In this document: positions 1 to 6,654 of the stretch, piece after piece
Layout of the letters: each line of letters starts with the position of its first letter
Numbering within the stretch: the stretch's first letter is position 1
NCBI GenBank assembly: GCA_937892635.1
Contig: CALBKB010000187.1
Location: 1 to 6,983 of the forward strand
Source: an uncultured Clostridia bacterium
Lineage (GTDB): Bacteria; Bacillota; Clostridia; Oscillospirales; UMGS1783
Direction: 5' to 3'
Length of the DNA: 6,983 nucleotides
Made by a program: the position numbers and the translations under genes
Notes under the pieces: model-generated
Databases searched by the model: none
Seen by the model: the letters and a program-made list of their open reading frames with translations, nothing else
Told to the model about the DNA's origin: nothing

Positions 1-1488
1 GGGGGAGTTAATGTTAAATGGCTTACCCGCCATAAAATAAATTGTTTGCGTCAGCTCATGGATACGATTACTCAGCATGGCTCCAAATTCGGTCAGTTGC
101 TGCTTGTCCATGCCGAACCCCTGATGCTCCATCTGCGCCAATACCTCGGTCAACGGCATCTCTATTTGCTCAAACAACGCCAACATCCCGCCATCTTCCA
201 TTGTCTCGCGCATCTTCTGCGCCGCATCCAGAAAATAAGCGCATGCCGTAAGATCGTTGTCGGGCGTAACCGCCAACTGCTCCCTCAAAATGGAGGCTAT
301 GCTGTAGTTGGAAATCGAAGGATTGAGCACATAAGCCGCTACTTTCAAATCGAACGAAATGCCCTTAGCCACAATCCCATATCCCAGCAACCTACGCAAA
401 AACGGCTTGACGCCAAAGGTCGTCTTCCTTGGCAACTCTCGCGAAAATAATTCTCGCAAAAAACCCTCGTCCGTTCTTGTCCGATAAAGCGCTCCGCCGG
501 CAAAGATGACCATGTCTTCATCTATCGGCAAAAAGGCTATCTCGTCCTCATGTAATATCATGGACAACAAGGCACCGGCATCCATATCCGTAATATCCGC
601 GCTTACGCCAACATCGGCCTGTTTTTCCTGCAGCCCAAAACGCGCAATAAACTTATCAAATTCCAGCTGCGCCAACAAATCAAACAAACGATCCGTGTCA
701 TAATCCCGTCGAGCCATTTCCTCTTTCGTCACCGAAATATCCATATCGGTTTTGATCGTTACCAGCTGCCGCGAAAGGAAGGCACTTTCCTTTCCCTCCT
801 CCAATTTGGCTCGTTGTGCCGGCTTAATGTACGGATCCTGCAGATTTTCATATACCTTTTCCAGCGATCCAAACCGAGCAATTAACGCCGATGCACCCTT
901 TTCTCCAATACCTAACACGCCGGGCACATTATCCGACGAATCTCCCATAATCGCCTTAACATCAATCAGCTGCGACGGCACAACACCGTATTTATCCATC
1001 ACTTGCTCCGGCCCATAGCTCACACTTTCACTGCCGGAACGGGTGCTCACCGAAAGCAACACCTTGGTCCGCTCATTGACTAACTGTAAACTGTCACGAT
1101 CTCCCGTCACAATCACACAATCCAGATCAGAAAATTTGCGCGTCAATGTTCCGATAATATCGTCAGCCTCAAACCCCGGAAACTCCAAACGACGAATGCG
1201 CATAGCATCCAATAACGTCTTGGCAATCGGTATCTGAGAAGTCAGCTCAGGCGCCATAGCCTTGCGTTGAGCCTTATACCCATCATACATGTGGTGACGG
1301 AAGGTCTTTTCCTTCACGTCAAAGGCGGCAACAATATAATCCGGCTTCTCTTCCTGCAACAACTTGAGCAGAATATTAAGAAAACCGTACACGGCATTGG
1401 TCGGCTCTCCTGCCTTTGTTGTCAGCGGCGGCATACCGAAAAATGCTCGATTCAATATGCTGTTGGAGTCCAAAATCATCAGTTTCAT
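1..1488 (-). CDS. polA: DNA polymerase I, N-terminal 496 residues (partial, cut at window edge)
   Basis: DNA polymerase I fills gaps and removes RNA primers in replication and excision repair. Reading the minus strand from ATG at 1488 gives an unbroken frame to base 1. Residues 1-290 are the 5'-nuclease (FEN-like) domain, with its metal-binding acids visible: D7 (ILDSNS), D57 with TFRH at 62-65, EADD at 107-110, TGDRD at 128-132 and GDSSDN at 182-187. Residues 300-430 sit where the 3'-5' proofreading domain belongs, but the DxE motif is missing (IAFLPIDED at 317-325) and the last catalytic Asp region is gone; only the FDLK Asp (D380) seems kept. This is usual for Gram-positive Pol I. From about 436 (FEQIEMPL) the polymerase domain begins, ending at FNINSP, just before the template-binding region. 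About 350-400 residues, including all polymerase catalytic motifs, lie outside. The start is supported by AGGTG 11 bases upstream and a promoter behind it. Position 8 is Ser where Gly is usual (LIDGNS). Confidence 0.96.
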   Translation of the reverse strand, partial: MKLMILDSNSILNRAFFGMPPLTTKAGEPTNAVYGFLNILLKLLQEEKPDYIVAAFDVKEKTFRHHMYDGYKAQRKAMAPELTSQIPIAKTLLDAMRIRRLEFPGFEADDIIGTLTRKFSDLDCVIVTGDRDSLQLVNERTKVLLSVSTRSGSESVSYGPEQVMDKYGVVPSQLIDVKAIMGDSSDNVPGVLGIGEKGASALIARFGSLEKVYENLQDPYIKPAQRAKLEEGKESAFLSRQLVTIKTDMDISVTKEEMARRDYDTDRLFDLLAQLEFDKFIARFGLQEKQADVGVSADITDMDAGALLSMILHEDEIAFLPIDEDMVIFAGGALYRTRTDEGFLRELFSRELPRKTTFGVKPFLRRLLGYGIVAKGISFDLKVAAYVLNPSISNYSIASILREQLAVTPDNDLTACAYFLDAAQKMRETMEDGGMLALFEQIEMPLTEVLAQMEHQGFGMDKQQLTEFGAMLSNRIHELTQTIYFMAGKPFNINSP

Positions 1489-1532
1489 CGTACTATCCAC
1501 ACCTGTTCGTGTTACAATTATACATACTAAGT

Positions 1533-1561
1533 ATTATACCATTTGTAGCGCCATCTTTCAA
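1533..1561 (-). promoter_or_regulatory. Sigma-A promoter of polA
   Basis: On the minus strand, TTGAAA (1561-1556) and TATAAT (1538-1533) are separated by exactly 17 bases. The -10 box is preceded by TGG, making an extended -10 (TGGTATAAT). Transcription would start near 1526, giving a leader of about 38 bases before the polA ATG. The -35 has 5 of 6 consensus bases and the -10 has 6 of 6. This is the strongest housekeeping promoter in the window. Confidence 0.8.
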
Positions 1562-1619
1562 TCAAAATTAACCGAATTTCTTGTCAGGTTTTTGATATTG
1601 ATAAAATTTCCTGTAACTA

Positions 1620-1661
1620 TTTTGAAACTTTTTTGAAATATTCCTTTCATTTTGCGAAATT
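1620..1661. repeat. Phased TTTTGAAA repeats and a 12-bp near-palindrome upstream of rlmB
   Basis: TTTTGAAA occurs at 1620-1627 and again at 1631-1638, exactly 11 bases apart (about one helical turn). A related element, TTTTGCGAAA, lies at 1650-1659 inside the near-palindrome ATTTTGCGAAAT (1649-1660). The last element lies just upstream of the rightward -10 box, where a bound regulator would block RNA polymerase. It may be an operator or simply curved AT-rich promoter DNA; the sequence alone does not decide. Confidence 0.3.
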
Positions 1662-1673
1662 ATAGTGTATAAT
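1646..1673 (+). promoter_or_regulatory. Probable promoter of the rlmB operon
   Basis: A perfect TATAAT is present at 1668-1673. The -35 region is poor: TTCATT at 1646-1651 (16-base spacer) matches TTGACA at only three positions. A start near 1680 would leave a leader of about 28 bases, with the ribosome site GAGGTG at 1694-1699, 8 bases before the rlmB ATG. A second option further upstream is TTGTCA (1581-1586) with TAAAAT (1602-1607), but its 15-base spacer is short. The weak -35 would fit a modest or activator-helped promoter. Confidence 0.5.
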
Positions 1674-1707
1674 ATTGAAGTTAATAGATATTTGAGGTGC
1701 TACATAC

Positions 1708-2466
1708 ATGGAAAACCTAAACGGTAAACGACTGGCCATCGGTGTCAATCCGGTTGGTGAACTGCTCCGCAGCGGTAATCCGGTCGATCGTATCTATGTC
1801 AACAAAGGAAAATCATCCCCGCAGATTTCCCGCATAATTGACAAAGCAAAAAAGGCCGATATACCTGTCATTTTTTCCGATACGGTACGGTTGGATAAGC
1901 TGTGTGAAGGTGCTAATCATCAGGGCATTATTGCAATCTGCGCCGAAAAGGAATATTGCACCATAGACGATATTCTTAATCTAGCCGCCGCCCGCAACGA
2001 GAAGCCCTTTGTAATTATTCTCGATGAACTTAAGGATCCCCACAACTTCGGCGCCATCATTCGCAACGCCGATGGCGCGGGTGCACATGGCATCATTGTT
2101 GCCAAGCGTGGCAATGCCCCCTTGTCGGAAACGGTCTCCAAAACTTCGGCAGGAGCATTGGAATACGCCAACATAGCCCGCGTTCCCAATCTGGTCGCCG
2201 CTGTTGAAGAATTAAAGAAAAAGGGACTTTGGATTTTCGGCACCTCGGATAAAGCCCACACTGTTTATACCGATACCGACTTTAACATCCCCTGTGCCCT
2301 TATCATTGGCGATGAAGGCTTCGGCATCGGTCGCCTGCTTAGTGAAAAGTGCGATTTTCTTGTAAATATCCCCATGCGCGGCAAGGTCAACTCTCTCAAC
2401 GCTTCGGTAGCCGCCGGCGTTGTGATGTATGAAGTATTGCGCCAGCGTGACGTAAAAAATAAATGA
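1708..2466 (+). CDS. rlmB: 23S rRNA (guanosine-2'-O-)-methyltransferase RlmB, SpoU/TrmH family
   Basis: RlmB uses S-adenosylmethionine to 2'-O-methylate a peptidyl-transferase-loop guanosine of 23S rRNA (G2251 in E. coli numbering). The 252-residue length is normal for the family. Residues 5-75 form the L30e-like substrate-binding domain (GVNPVGELLRSG, ending at HQGI). Residues 98-247 form the SPOUT knot domain with all three motifs: motif 1 DPHNFGAIIRNADGAG (110-125; N113 and R119), motif 2 IIGDEGFGIG (199-208; E203) and motif 3 IPMRGKVNSLNASVAAG (221-237; S229, N231). The motif 2 wording GDEG is a small variation on the common GSEG. GAGGTG lies 8 bases before the ATG. It is the first gene after the divergent promoter region, and its TGA is 15 bases from the next ATG, so the two are almost certainly co-transcribed. 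Another SpoU-family rRNA or tRNA specificity is possible, but the N-terminal domain and length favour RlmB. Confidence 0.9.
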   Translation: MENLNGKRLAIGVNPVGELLRSGNPVDRIYVNKGKSSPQISRIIDKAKKADIPVIFSDTVRLDKLCEGANHQGIIAICAEKEYCTIDDILNLAAARNEKPFVIILDELKDPHNFGAIIRNADGAGAHGIIVAKRGNAPLSETVSKTSAGALEYANIARVPNLVAAVEELKKKGLWIFGTSDKAHTVYTDTDFNIPCALIIGDEGFGIGRLLSEKCDFLVNIPMRGKVNSLNASVAAGVVMYEVLRQRDVKNK

Positions 2467-2481
2467 CGGAGGAGATTAGCC

Positions 2482-5031
2482 ATGTCCGATAAAGACTTAT
2501 TTGATTCCATCTTAGGCGATATCTGGTCCACGCCAAATAAAACGCTATCCAGTGGATCTGATAAATACAAAACCTCGGATTTTTTACTGGATGATATCCT
2601 AAAAGAATTTGGAGCCGCCGAGAATAAACCCAAATCCGATCCCCCGAAACACAATGCGTATGCCGATGATTACGTCTCGGGAAATACCACCGGTGACATC
2701 TGGTCTAATTTACTCAAAGATTTTGCTGTCGAACAACCCAAATCGGAAGCAACATCGGCCCCGGCTCATACCACGGAGGAGACTCCTCGCCAGCCCGTCG
2801 AACAGCCGAAGAAAAAATTACACACTATCGCCCGTGCTGTTGAAGTCGATGAAGACCCCGTAACCGAGCAAGAAAAGGAGCAGGCGCGCCATTATGTTGC
2901 CGAACTGTTCAGCAACAATTCCCCCAACGCCATGGATGGCACGACTAAACCAACACCCGATAACCAGCCCACGATGGTGGTTGAAGAACCTGCGGTTGTG
3001 CCGATTCGCCCCATTAAAAAAATTCTGTCCGAACGAGAAGAAGAAAATTACAAAATGAGAAGTGGCTACATTGATCTTAACGCCATCCGTGAAGCTACGG
3101 CTATGCGCAATCCCGTGTCCACCGAAGAAGACACTCGCAAAACCTCCTCCATGAACACGGAACAGCGCGCCCTCTTCGGTAAAATCGGTGACTTTTTCTC
3201 GGATGCCACCTTCCAATACGACACTTCTTCCGTTAACAACATCTCTGCCGAATTGATCAACGGCCGCCCTCGCAAGCAGAAAAATGCCGCACCGGAAAAT
3301 GAGGACGAATTCAAAATTAACGAGGAATTTGAGGATATCTACGAGAAGAAGGACATCCCCACCGTTGAGCAGGAATTGATGTTCCAAGTCAATATCGCGG
3401 GCATCAAGTCGATCGTAACCGCTATTCTCTCCTTGCCTCTGGCTCTGTTAAACTTTTTCCCCGGCGTAATTGACAACATTTTGCCCTCCATTGGCACCTC
3501 GTCCCCCACCAATCATGCCATTGCCAACCTCTTTCTTCTTGGCATGATTGCTATACTGAATTTCAACATTATCGGAAAGGGTATAGCCAGCCTGGTTCGT
3601 CTGCGTCCCACCGGCTCCTCCTTGGCTTCCCTCTCGGTGATTGCCGGTTTGTCCCATTGCATTTATATTCTCATCGCAAGAGAGGAAATCGGCGGCATGT
3701 ACTGCGCAGTAGCCGCTCTGTCCGTTCTCTTTGTGTTGCTGGGCAAGTATCTGTATTACAAAAATGTTTTGAAAAATTTTGAGATTTTGGCTTTTGACGC
3801 TACAAAAACGGCTTGCGTAAACGTGGCCGGCGGCTACTCGCTTAAAGAGCTTTACAGCGACAAAGAACGCATCAGTTCTTGCCGCTCCGTGGATTTGATC
3901 ACGCGATTTTTAAGCAATTCCTTTGATTATAACTTTGCCGATCAAACCTCTCGCGTAAGTATCCTTGCCTGCGTCGCCATTATGATCGTTTCGGTCTTAG
4001 TCGCCTTATTGTTTAACGATGTTCCGTCTTTCTTCACTCTTCTGTCCGCCGGATGCTGCCTTGTTACTCCGTTCTGCTATGATCTGGCCTATTCCCTTCC
4101 CTTTTATTCGGTGTCTTCTAAAATCCGAAAGAACGGAAGTGCCGTTGTCAGCTATACTAAAGCCGATGAGTTCTCCAAAACCTCGACCATGGTGCTCTGC
4201 GACAGCGATCTGTTCAAGCCTGAAAATATTATTGTCCATTCCATGAAGATTAACGGCAACGATCGCATCAATGATGTTATCATTAACTGTGCCTCTCTTC
4301 TCCACGAAAGCGGCAGCCCCGTCGCCAGCGCCTTTATGAATATCTTGGATAATAAAGCAGAAATGCTTTTGCCGGTCTATAACTTTGACTGGATCCCCGA
4401 AAAGGGCGTTTCGGGCTATATCAATAATGTGAAGTACTTTATCGGCAGCAGCCAATATCTTGCCGATTGCGGTATTAAACTTCCCTCGGTTGATCTGGAA
4501 GAAAAATATAAGCGTGCCGGTCGCCAGGTAGTCATGTTTGCCGATAGCACAAAGCTTTTGGCAGTCTTCTCCATCTCCTATTGCCGCGACGAGCAAATCT
4601 TCCGCAACCTGCATCGCATACATTTGGGCAACCTCAATCTTTTGGTACTTACCCGTGACTGCAACATCACCTCTGAACTGATGTCGCAGTTGTATGAGAT
4701 GCCTGTCCATCATTTCACCATTGCCTCGAAAAATGAGTTTGACCGCCTCTATCATAAGGATGATTCCAAACCCAAACACCCGGCAGGCATCTACTCCATT
4801 ACCGGCGCCACCGGCATCACCTATGCCCTTGCCAACTGCCGTCGTTTGATGGGCACGGTGCGCGCCTGTGTCGTGATGAGAACGTTGGCTCTTGCCTGCG
4901 GCGCACTACTGATGCTGCTTGTCGGCATTACATCCGGCGATGTCAACGCCGTTATTACTCCCGCCCGTATGGCGCTATTCCACCTGCTATGGATGATTCC
5001 CTCCCTCTTTATTTCGCTCTTTGCCGGCTAA
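2482..5031 (+). CDS. Degenerate P1B-type P-type ATPase-like membrane protein with long disordered N-terminus
   Basis: This 849-residue protein has no name I can give. Residues 1-300 are hydrophilic, rich in acids, Pro, Ser and Thr, and probably disordered and cytosolic. Residues 305-849 follow the P1B ATPase plan: helices near 305-327, 345-368, 378-398 and 404-424; a short cytosolic stretch (425-490) where the actuator domain belongs, without TGE; helices near 491-511 and 514-541; a cytosolic domain (545-790); helices near 795-817 and 826-848. The domain order VLCDSDLFKP (571-580), SGSPVASA (610-617), EKGVSGYINNVKYFIGSS (640-657), VLTRDCN (722-728) parallels the P1B motifs VFDKTGTLT, SEHPLA, GxGVxG-VGN and LTGDN. 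D574 and D726 remain, but KTGT, the HP His, TGDN and GDGxND are lost. TPFC (529-532) sits near the usual CPC. Catalysis by the normal phospho-Asp cycle is therefore unlikely; a structural, regulatory or sensing role is inferred. GGAGGAG 7 bases upstream fixes the start. It is probably co-transcribed with rlmB and has its own terminator. Confidence 0.8.
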   Translation: MSDKDLFDSILGDIWSTPNKTLSSGSDKYKTSDFLLDDILKEFGAAENKPKSDPPKHNAYADDYVSGNTTGDIWSNLLKDFAVEQPKSEATSAPAHTTEETPRQPVEQPKKKLHTIARAVEVDEDPVTEQEKEQARHYVAELFSNNSPNAMDGTTKPTPDNQPTMVVEEPAVVPIRPIKKILSEREEENYKMRSGYIDLNAIREATAMRNPVSTEEDTRKTSSMNTEQRALFGKIGDFFSDATFQYDTSSVNNISAELINGRPRKQKNAAPENEDEFKINEEFEDIYEKKDIPTVEQELMFQVNIAGIKSIVTAILSLPLALLNFFPGVIDNILPSIGTSSPTNHAIANLFLLGMIAILNFNIIGKGIASLVRLRPTGSSLASLSVIAGLSHCIYILIAREEIGGMYCAVAALSVLFVLLGKYLYYKNVLKNFEILAFDATKTACVNVAGGYSLKELYSDKERISSCRSVDLITRFLSNSFDYNFADQTSRVSILACVAIMIVSVLVALLFNDVPSFFTLLSAGCCLVTPFCYDLAYSLPFYSVSSKIRKNGSAVVSYTKADEFSKTSTMVLCDSDLFKPENIIVHSMKINGNDRINDVIINCASLLHESGSPVASAFMNILDNKAEMLLPVYNFDWIPEKGVSGYINNVKYFIGSSQYLADCGIKLPSVDLEEKYKRAGRQVVMFADSTKLLAVFSISYCRDEQIFRNLHRIHLGNLNLLVLTRDCNITSELMSQLYEMPVHHFTIASKNEFDRLYHKDDSKPKHPAGIYSITGATGITYALANCRRLMGTVRACVVMRTLALACGALLMLLVGITSGDVNAVITPARMALFHLLWMIPSLFISLFAG

Positions 5032-5045
5032 CCTTTCTGATTGTT

Positions 5046-5079
5046 GTGGCTGATCCTTGCGATCAGCCACTCTTTTTTT
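5046..5079 (+). terminator. Intrinsic terminator of the rlmB operon
   Basis: GTGGCTGATC (5046-5055) and GATCAGCCAC (5061-5070) form a perfect 10-bp stem with a 5-base loop (CTTGC), followed at once by TCTTTTTTT. It begins 14 bases after the TAA of the membrane protein gene and separates the rlmB unit from the dpaAB unit. Confidence 0.93.
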
Positions 5080-5084
5080 ATTCT

Positions 5085-5112
5085 CACACAACCTCCCAAC
5101 CATCATAAGATA
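5085..5112 (+). promoter_or_regulatory. Sigma-K-like (late mother-cell) promoter of dpaAB
   Basis: CACA (5085-5088) matches the sigma-K -35 form mACm, and CATAAGATA (5104-5112) matches the -10 form CATAnnnTA. There are 16 bases between the core AC and CATA, the usual sigma-K distance. Transcription would start near 5119-5121, about 25 bases before the dpaA ATG. In Bacillus subtilis the orthologous spoVF operon is transcribed by sigma-K in the mother cell, so position and function agree. No good sigma-A pair is seen in this gap. The -35 lies in a CA-rich run, so its exact register is uncertain; sigma-E also uses CATA-type -10 boxes, but its ATATT-like -35 is absent. Confidence 0.68.
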
Positions 5113-5131
5113 ATAGTAGTATTGTATGTAT

Positions 5132-5137
5132 GGGAGG
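5132..5137 (+). promoter_or_regulatory. Ribosome binding site fixing the dpaA start
   Basis: GGGAGG ends 7 bases before ATG 5145. An in-frame ATG at 5130 overlaps this site and has no ribosome site of its own, so 5145 is the true start. Confidence 0.88.
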
Positions 5138-5144
5138 AAATCAA

Positions 5145-6002
5145 ATGTCCGAATATGCCTTTGCTGTTATCGGCGGCGATCTTCGTATGACTTGGCTGAC
5201 CCAGTTGCTCGCCCAAGACGGTCACATCGTAAAACTATTCGGCCAAGAAGAAAACGAATTTGCCTTCTCCAACGAAATCATTCATTGTGCCGATATTGAA
5301 ACAGCGCTCGCACACTGCGACGCCTGCCTGCTCGGTCTTCCTTGTACTCATGATAACGTAACGGTTACAGCCCCCTTTTCCGAGCAATCCATCACCTTTT
5401 CGGAAATCACATCTCTTTTACACCCCAATCAAATCTTGCTTGGCGGCAAACTCCCTGCACTTCCACCCCAAGTAACGGCCATTGACTACGCCAATGACGA
5501 ATCCTTTATTTTATCCAATTCCATCCCAACCGCAGAAGGCGCATTACAATTACTGATGCAACACTCTCCGGATACTGTTTTCGATAGCCATATTGCCATT
5601 ACCGGCTATGGGCGCGTGGCACAACAACTGGCTCGTATCTTTGATGCTGTCGGAGCTCACGTCACCATCTTTGCGCGCAGCCATACCGCTCGTACTCGAG
5701 CCGCCATGAACGGATATCTTGCTAAAGACATTCGCGATATCCTTCTCTATCCTACGCCTTACGACGCCATTCTCAATACCGTACCAAGCCCTCTCTTCAC
5801 TTCAGATTGCCTGAAACATGTCAATCCTCACACCTATTTGATGGAACTGGCTTCCGCCCCCGGTGGTTTTGATTTGGATGCCGTTTCCCGTTATAACCTC
5901 ACCTGCATTTCGGCCGGCGGCCTGCCGGGCAAGGTCGCTCCTCGTGCCGCTGCCCTTTACATCAAAAACACCATCTTAAATCGAATGGAGGAGTTAAAAT
6001 GA
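5145..6002 (+). CDS. dpaA: Dipicolinate synthase subunit A (DpaA/SpoVFA)
   Basis: DpaA is the NAD(P)-binding subunit of dipicolinate synthase, which oxidises the dihydrodipicolinate-level intermediate of the lysine pathway to dipicolinic acid. It acts in the mother cell late in sporulation; the product is loaded with calcium into the spore core. The 285-residue length is close to the B. subtilis protein. Visible family signatures are IGGDLR (9-14), NSIPTAEG (125-132), a Rossmann nucleotide site ITGYGRVAQQLARIF (152-166) followed by GAHVTIFARS (170-179), ELASAPGG (234-241) and GGLPGKVAP (258-266). The start at 5145 is chosen because the ribosome site overlaps an earlier in-frame ATG. The gene ends in an ATGA overlap with dpaB, implying translational coupling and a joint complex. 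A sigma-K-like promoter lies just upstream. Some clostridia, such as C. perfringens, lack this operon and make dipicolinate by another route (EtfA), so its presence is informative about lineage. Confidence 0.95.
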   Translation: MSEYAFAVIGGDLRMTWLTQLLAQDGHIVKLFGQEENEFAFSNEIIHCADIETALAHCDACLLGLPCTHDNVTVTAPFSEQSITFSEITSLLHPNQILLGGKLPALPPQVTAIDYANDESFILSNSIPTAEGALQLLMQHSPDTVFDSHIAITGYGRVAQQLARIFDAVGAHVTIFARSHTARTRAAMNGYLAKDIRDILLYPTPYDAILNTVPSPLFTSDCLKHVNPHTYLMELASAPGGFDLDAVSRYNLTCISAGGLPGKVAPRAAALYIKNTILNRMEELK

Positions 6003-6577
6003 ACGAAGATACTCGACGGATCGGATTTGCCCTATGCGGGTCATTTTGCACCTTCTCTCAGGTGATCCCCCAAATGCAGGTCCTTTGCGATATCGGTTAC
6101 CAGGTAATCCCTATTATGTCCTACAACGCCTATCAGACCGATACCCGTTTCGGCAAGGCCGCGCAACACGTTCAAACCATTGAAGCTATAACCGGAAATA
6201 AGGTCTTACACACCATAGATCAGGTAGAACCGATCGGCCCCAAGAAGCTGTTGGATCTTCTCCTGATCGCACCCTGCACCGGAAACACCTTAGGTAAATT
6301 AGCCGCCGGTATTTATGATACGCCTGTCACCTTAGCCACAAAATCTCACCTTCGCAATGCACGCCCCGTTGTCATTGCCGTATCAACCAATGACGGTCTC
6401 TCGGGCAGTGCGCGCAATATCGGTTTTTTGCAAAACATGAAACACATCTTTTTTGTCCCCTATTCCCAGGACGATCCCATTAAAAAGCCCATGTCCTTAG
6501 TCGCTCATATGGATAAAATCCCTCAAACCATAGCACAAGCACTCCAAGGACATCAGCTTCAACCCATACTCGCCTAA
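5999..6577 (+). CDS. dpaB: Dipicolinate synthase subunit B (DpaB/SpoVFB)
   Basis: DpaB is the flavoprotein-like partner of DpaA in dipicolinate synthase and belongs to the same fold family as the Dfp/UbiX flavoproteins. The 192 residues closely follow the B. subtilis protein as I remember it: RIGFALCGSFCTF (7-19), TRFGKAAQHVQTIEAITG (49-66), LLIAPCTGNTLGKLA (88-102), RNARPVVIAVSTNDGL (119-134), IFFVPYSQDDPIKKPMS (150-166), and the tail HQLQPIL. GGAGGAG (5987-5993), inside the end of dpaA, is 5 bases before the ATG, and ATGA overlaps the dpaA stop. A hairpin starts 2 bases after the stop. In Bacillus the operon continues with asd, dapG and dapA; here it appears to end, so the lysine-pathway precursors must come from genes elsewhere. 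Confidence 0.95.
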   Translation: MNEDTRRIGFALCGSFCTFSQVIPQMQVLCDIGYQVIPIMSYNAYQTDTRFGKAAQHVQTIEAITGNKVLHTIDQVEPIGPKKLLDLLLIAPCTGNTLGKLAAGIYDTPVTLATKSHLRNARPVVIAVSTNDGLSGSARNIGFLQNMKHIFFVPYSQDDPIKKPMSLVAHMDKIPQTIAQALQGHQLQPILA

Positions 6578-6578
6578 T

Positions 6579-6597
6579 GTTCCGCCATCGGCGGAAC
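6579..6597 (+). terminator. Hairpin after dpaB, possible weak terminator
   Basis: GTTCCGCC (6579-6586) and GGCGGAAC (6590-6597) make a perfect, GC-rich 8-bp stem with a 3-base loop (ATC). The following bases (TACATATTCTTATT) hold only scattered T residues, so this is either an inefficient intrinsic terminator or an mRNA-end-protecting hairpin. Confidence 0.5.
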
Positions 6598-6609
6598 TAC
6601 ATATTCTTA

Positions 6610-6638
6610 TTGAATTGTTAACCAAATTTTGTTACAAT
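6610..6638 (+). promoter_or_regulatory. Sigma-A-like promoter of the last gene
   Basis: TTGAAT (6610-6615) and TACAAT (6633-6638) are separated by exactly 17 bases. A start near 6645 falls at the ribosome site GGGTGA (6645-6650), so the leader before ATG 6655 would be only about 10 bases, which is unusually short. Confidence 0.55.
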
Positions 6639-6654
6639 AACTACGGGTGATCCT

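Noticed and set aside
46..450. Plus-strand open frames opposite polA (46-450, 752-1018, 1267-1530)
   Set aside because: They are antisense to strongly conserved Pol I sequence and their translations look random.
1..1488. Loss of the proofreading active site in PolA as a novelty
   Set aside because: Degenerate 3'-5' exonuclease domains are normal in many Gram-positive Pol I enzymes.
4006..4779. A 257-codon open frame on the minus strand inside the membrane protein gene
   Set aside because: It lies wholly opposite a well-supported gene, has no ribosome site or recognisable motif, and is of the kind produced by codon bias of the sense strand. The same applies to the minus-strand frame at 2818-3387.
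2482..5031. Annotation as a working heavy-metal transporter
   Set aside because: The phosphorylation, dephosphorylation and ATP-binding motifs are missing, so naming it a metal pump would overstate the evidence.
5130..5144. Earlier in-frame ATG for dpaA, adding MGGNQ to the protein
   Set aside because: This ATG overlaps the GGGAGG ribosome site used by ATG 5145 and has no site of its own; DpaA homologues begin close to the IGGD motif.
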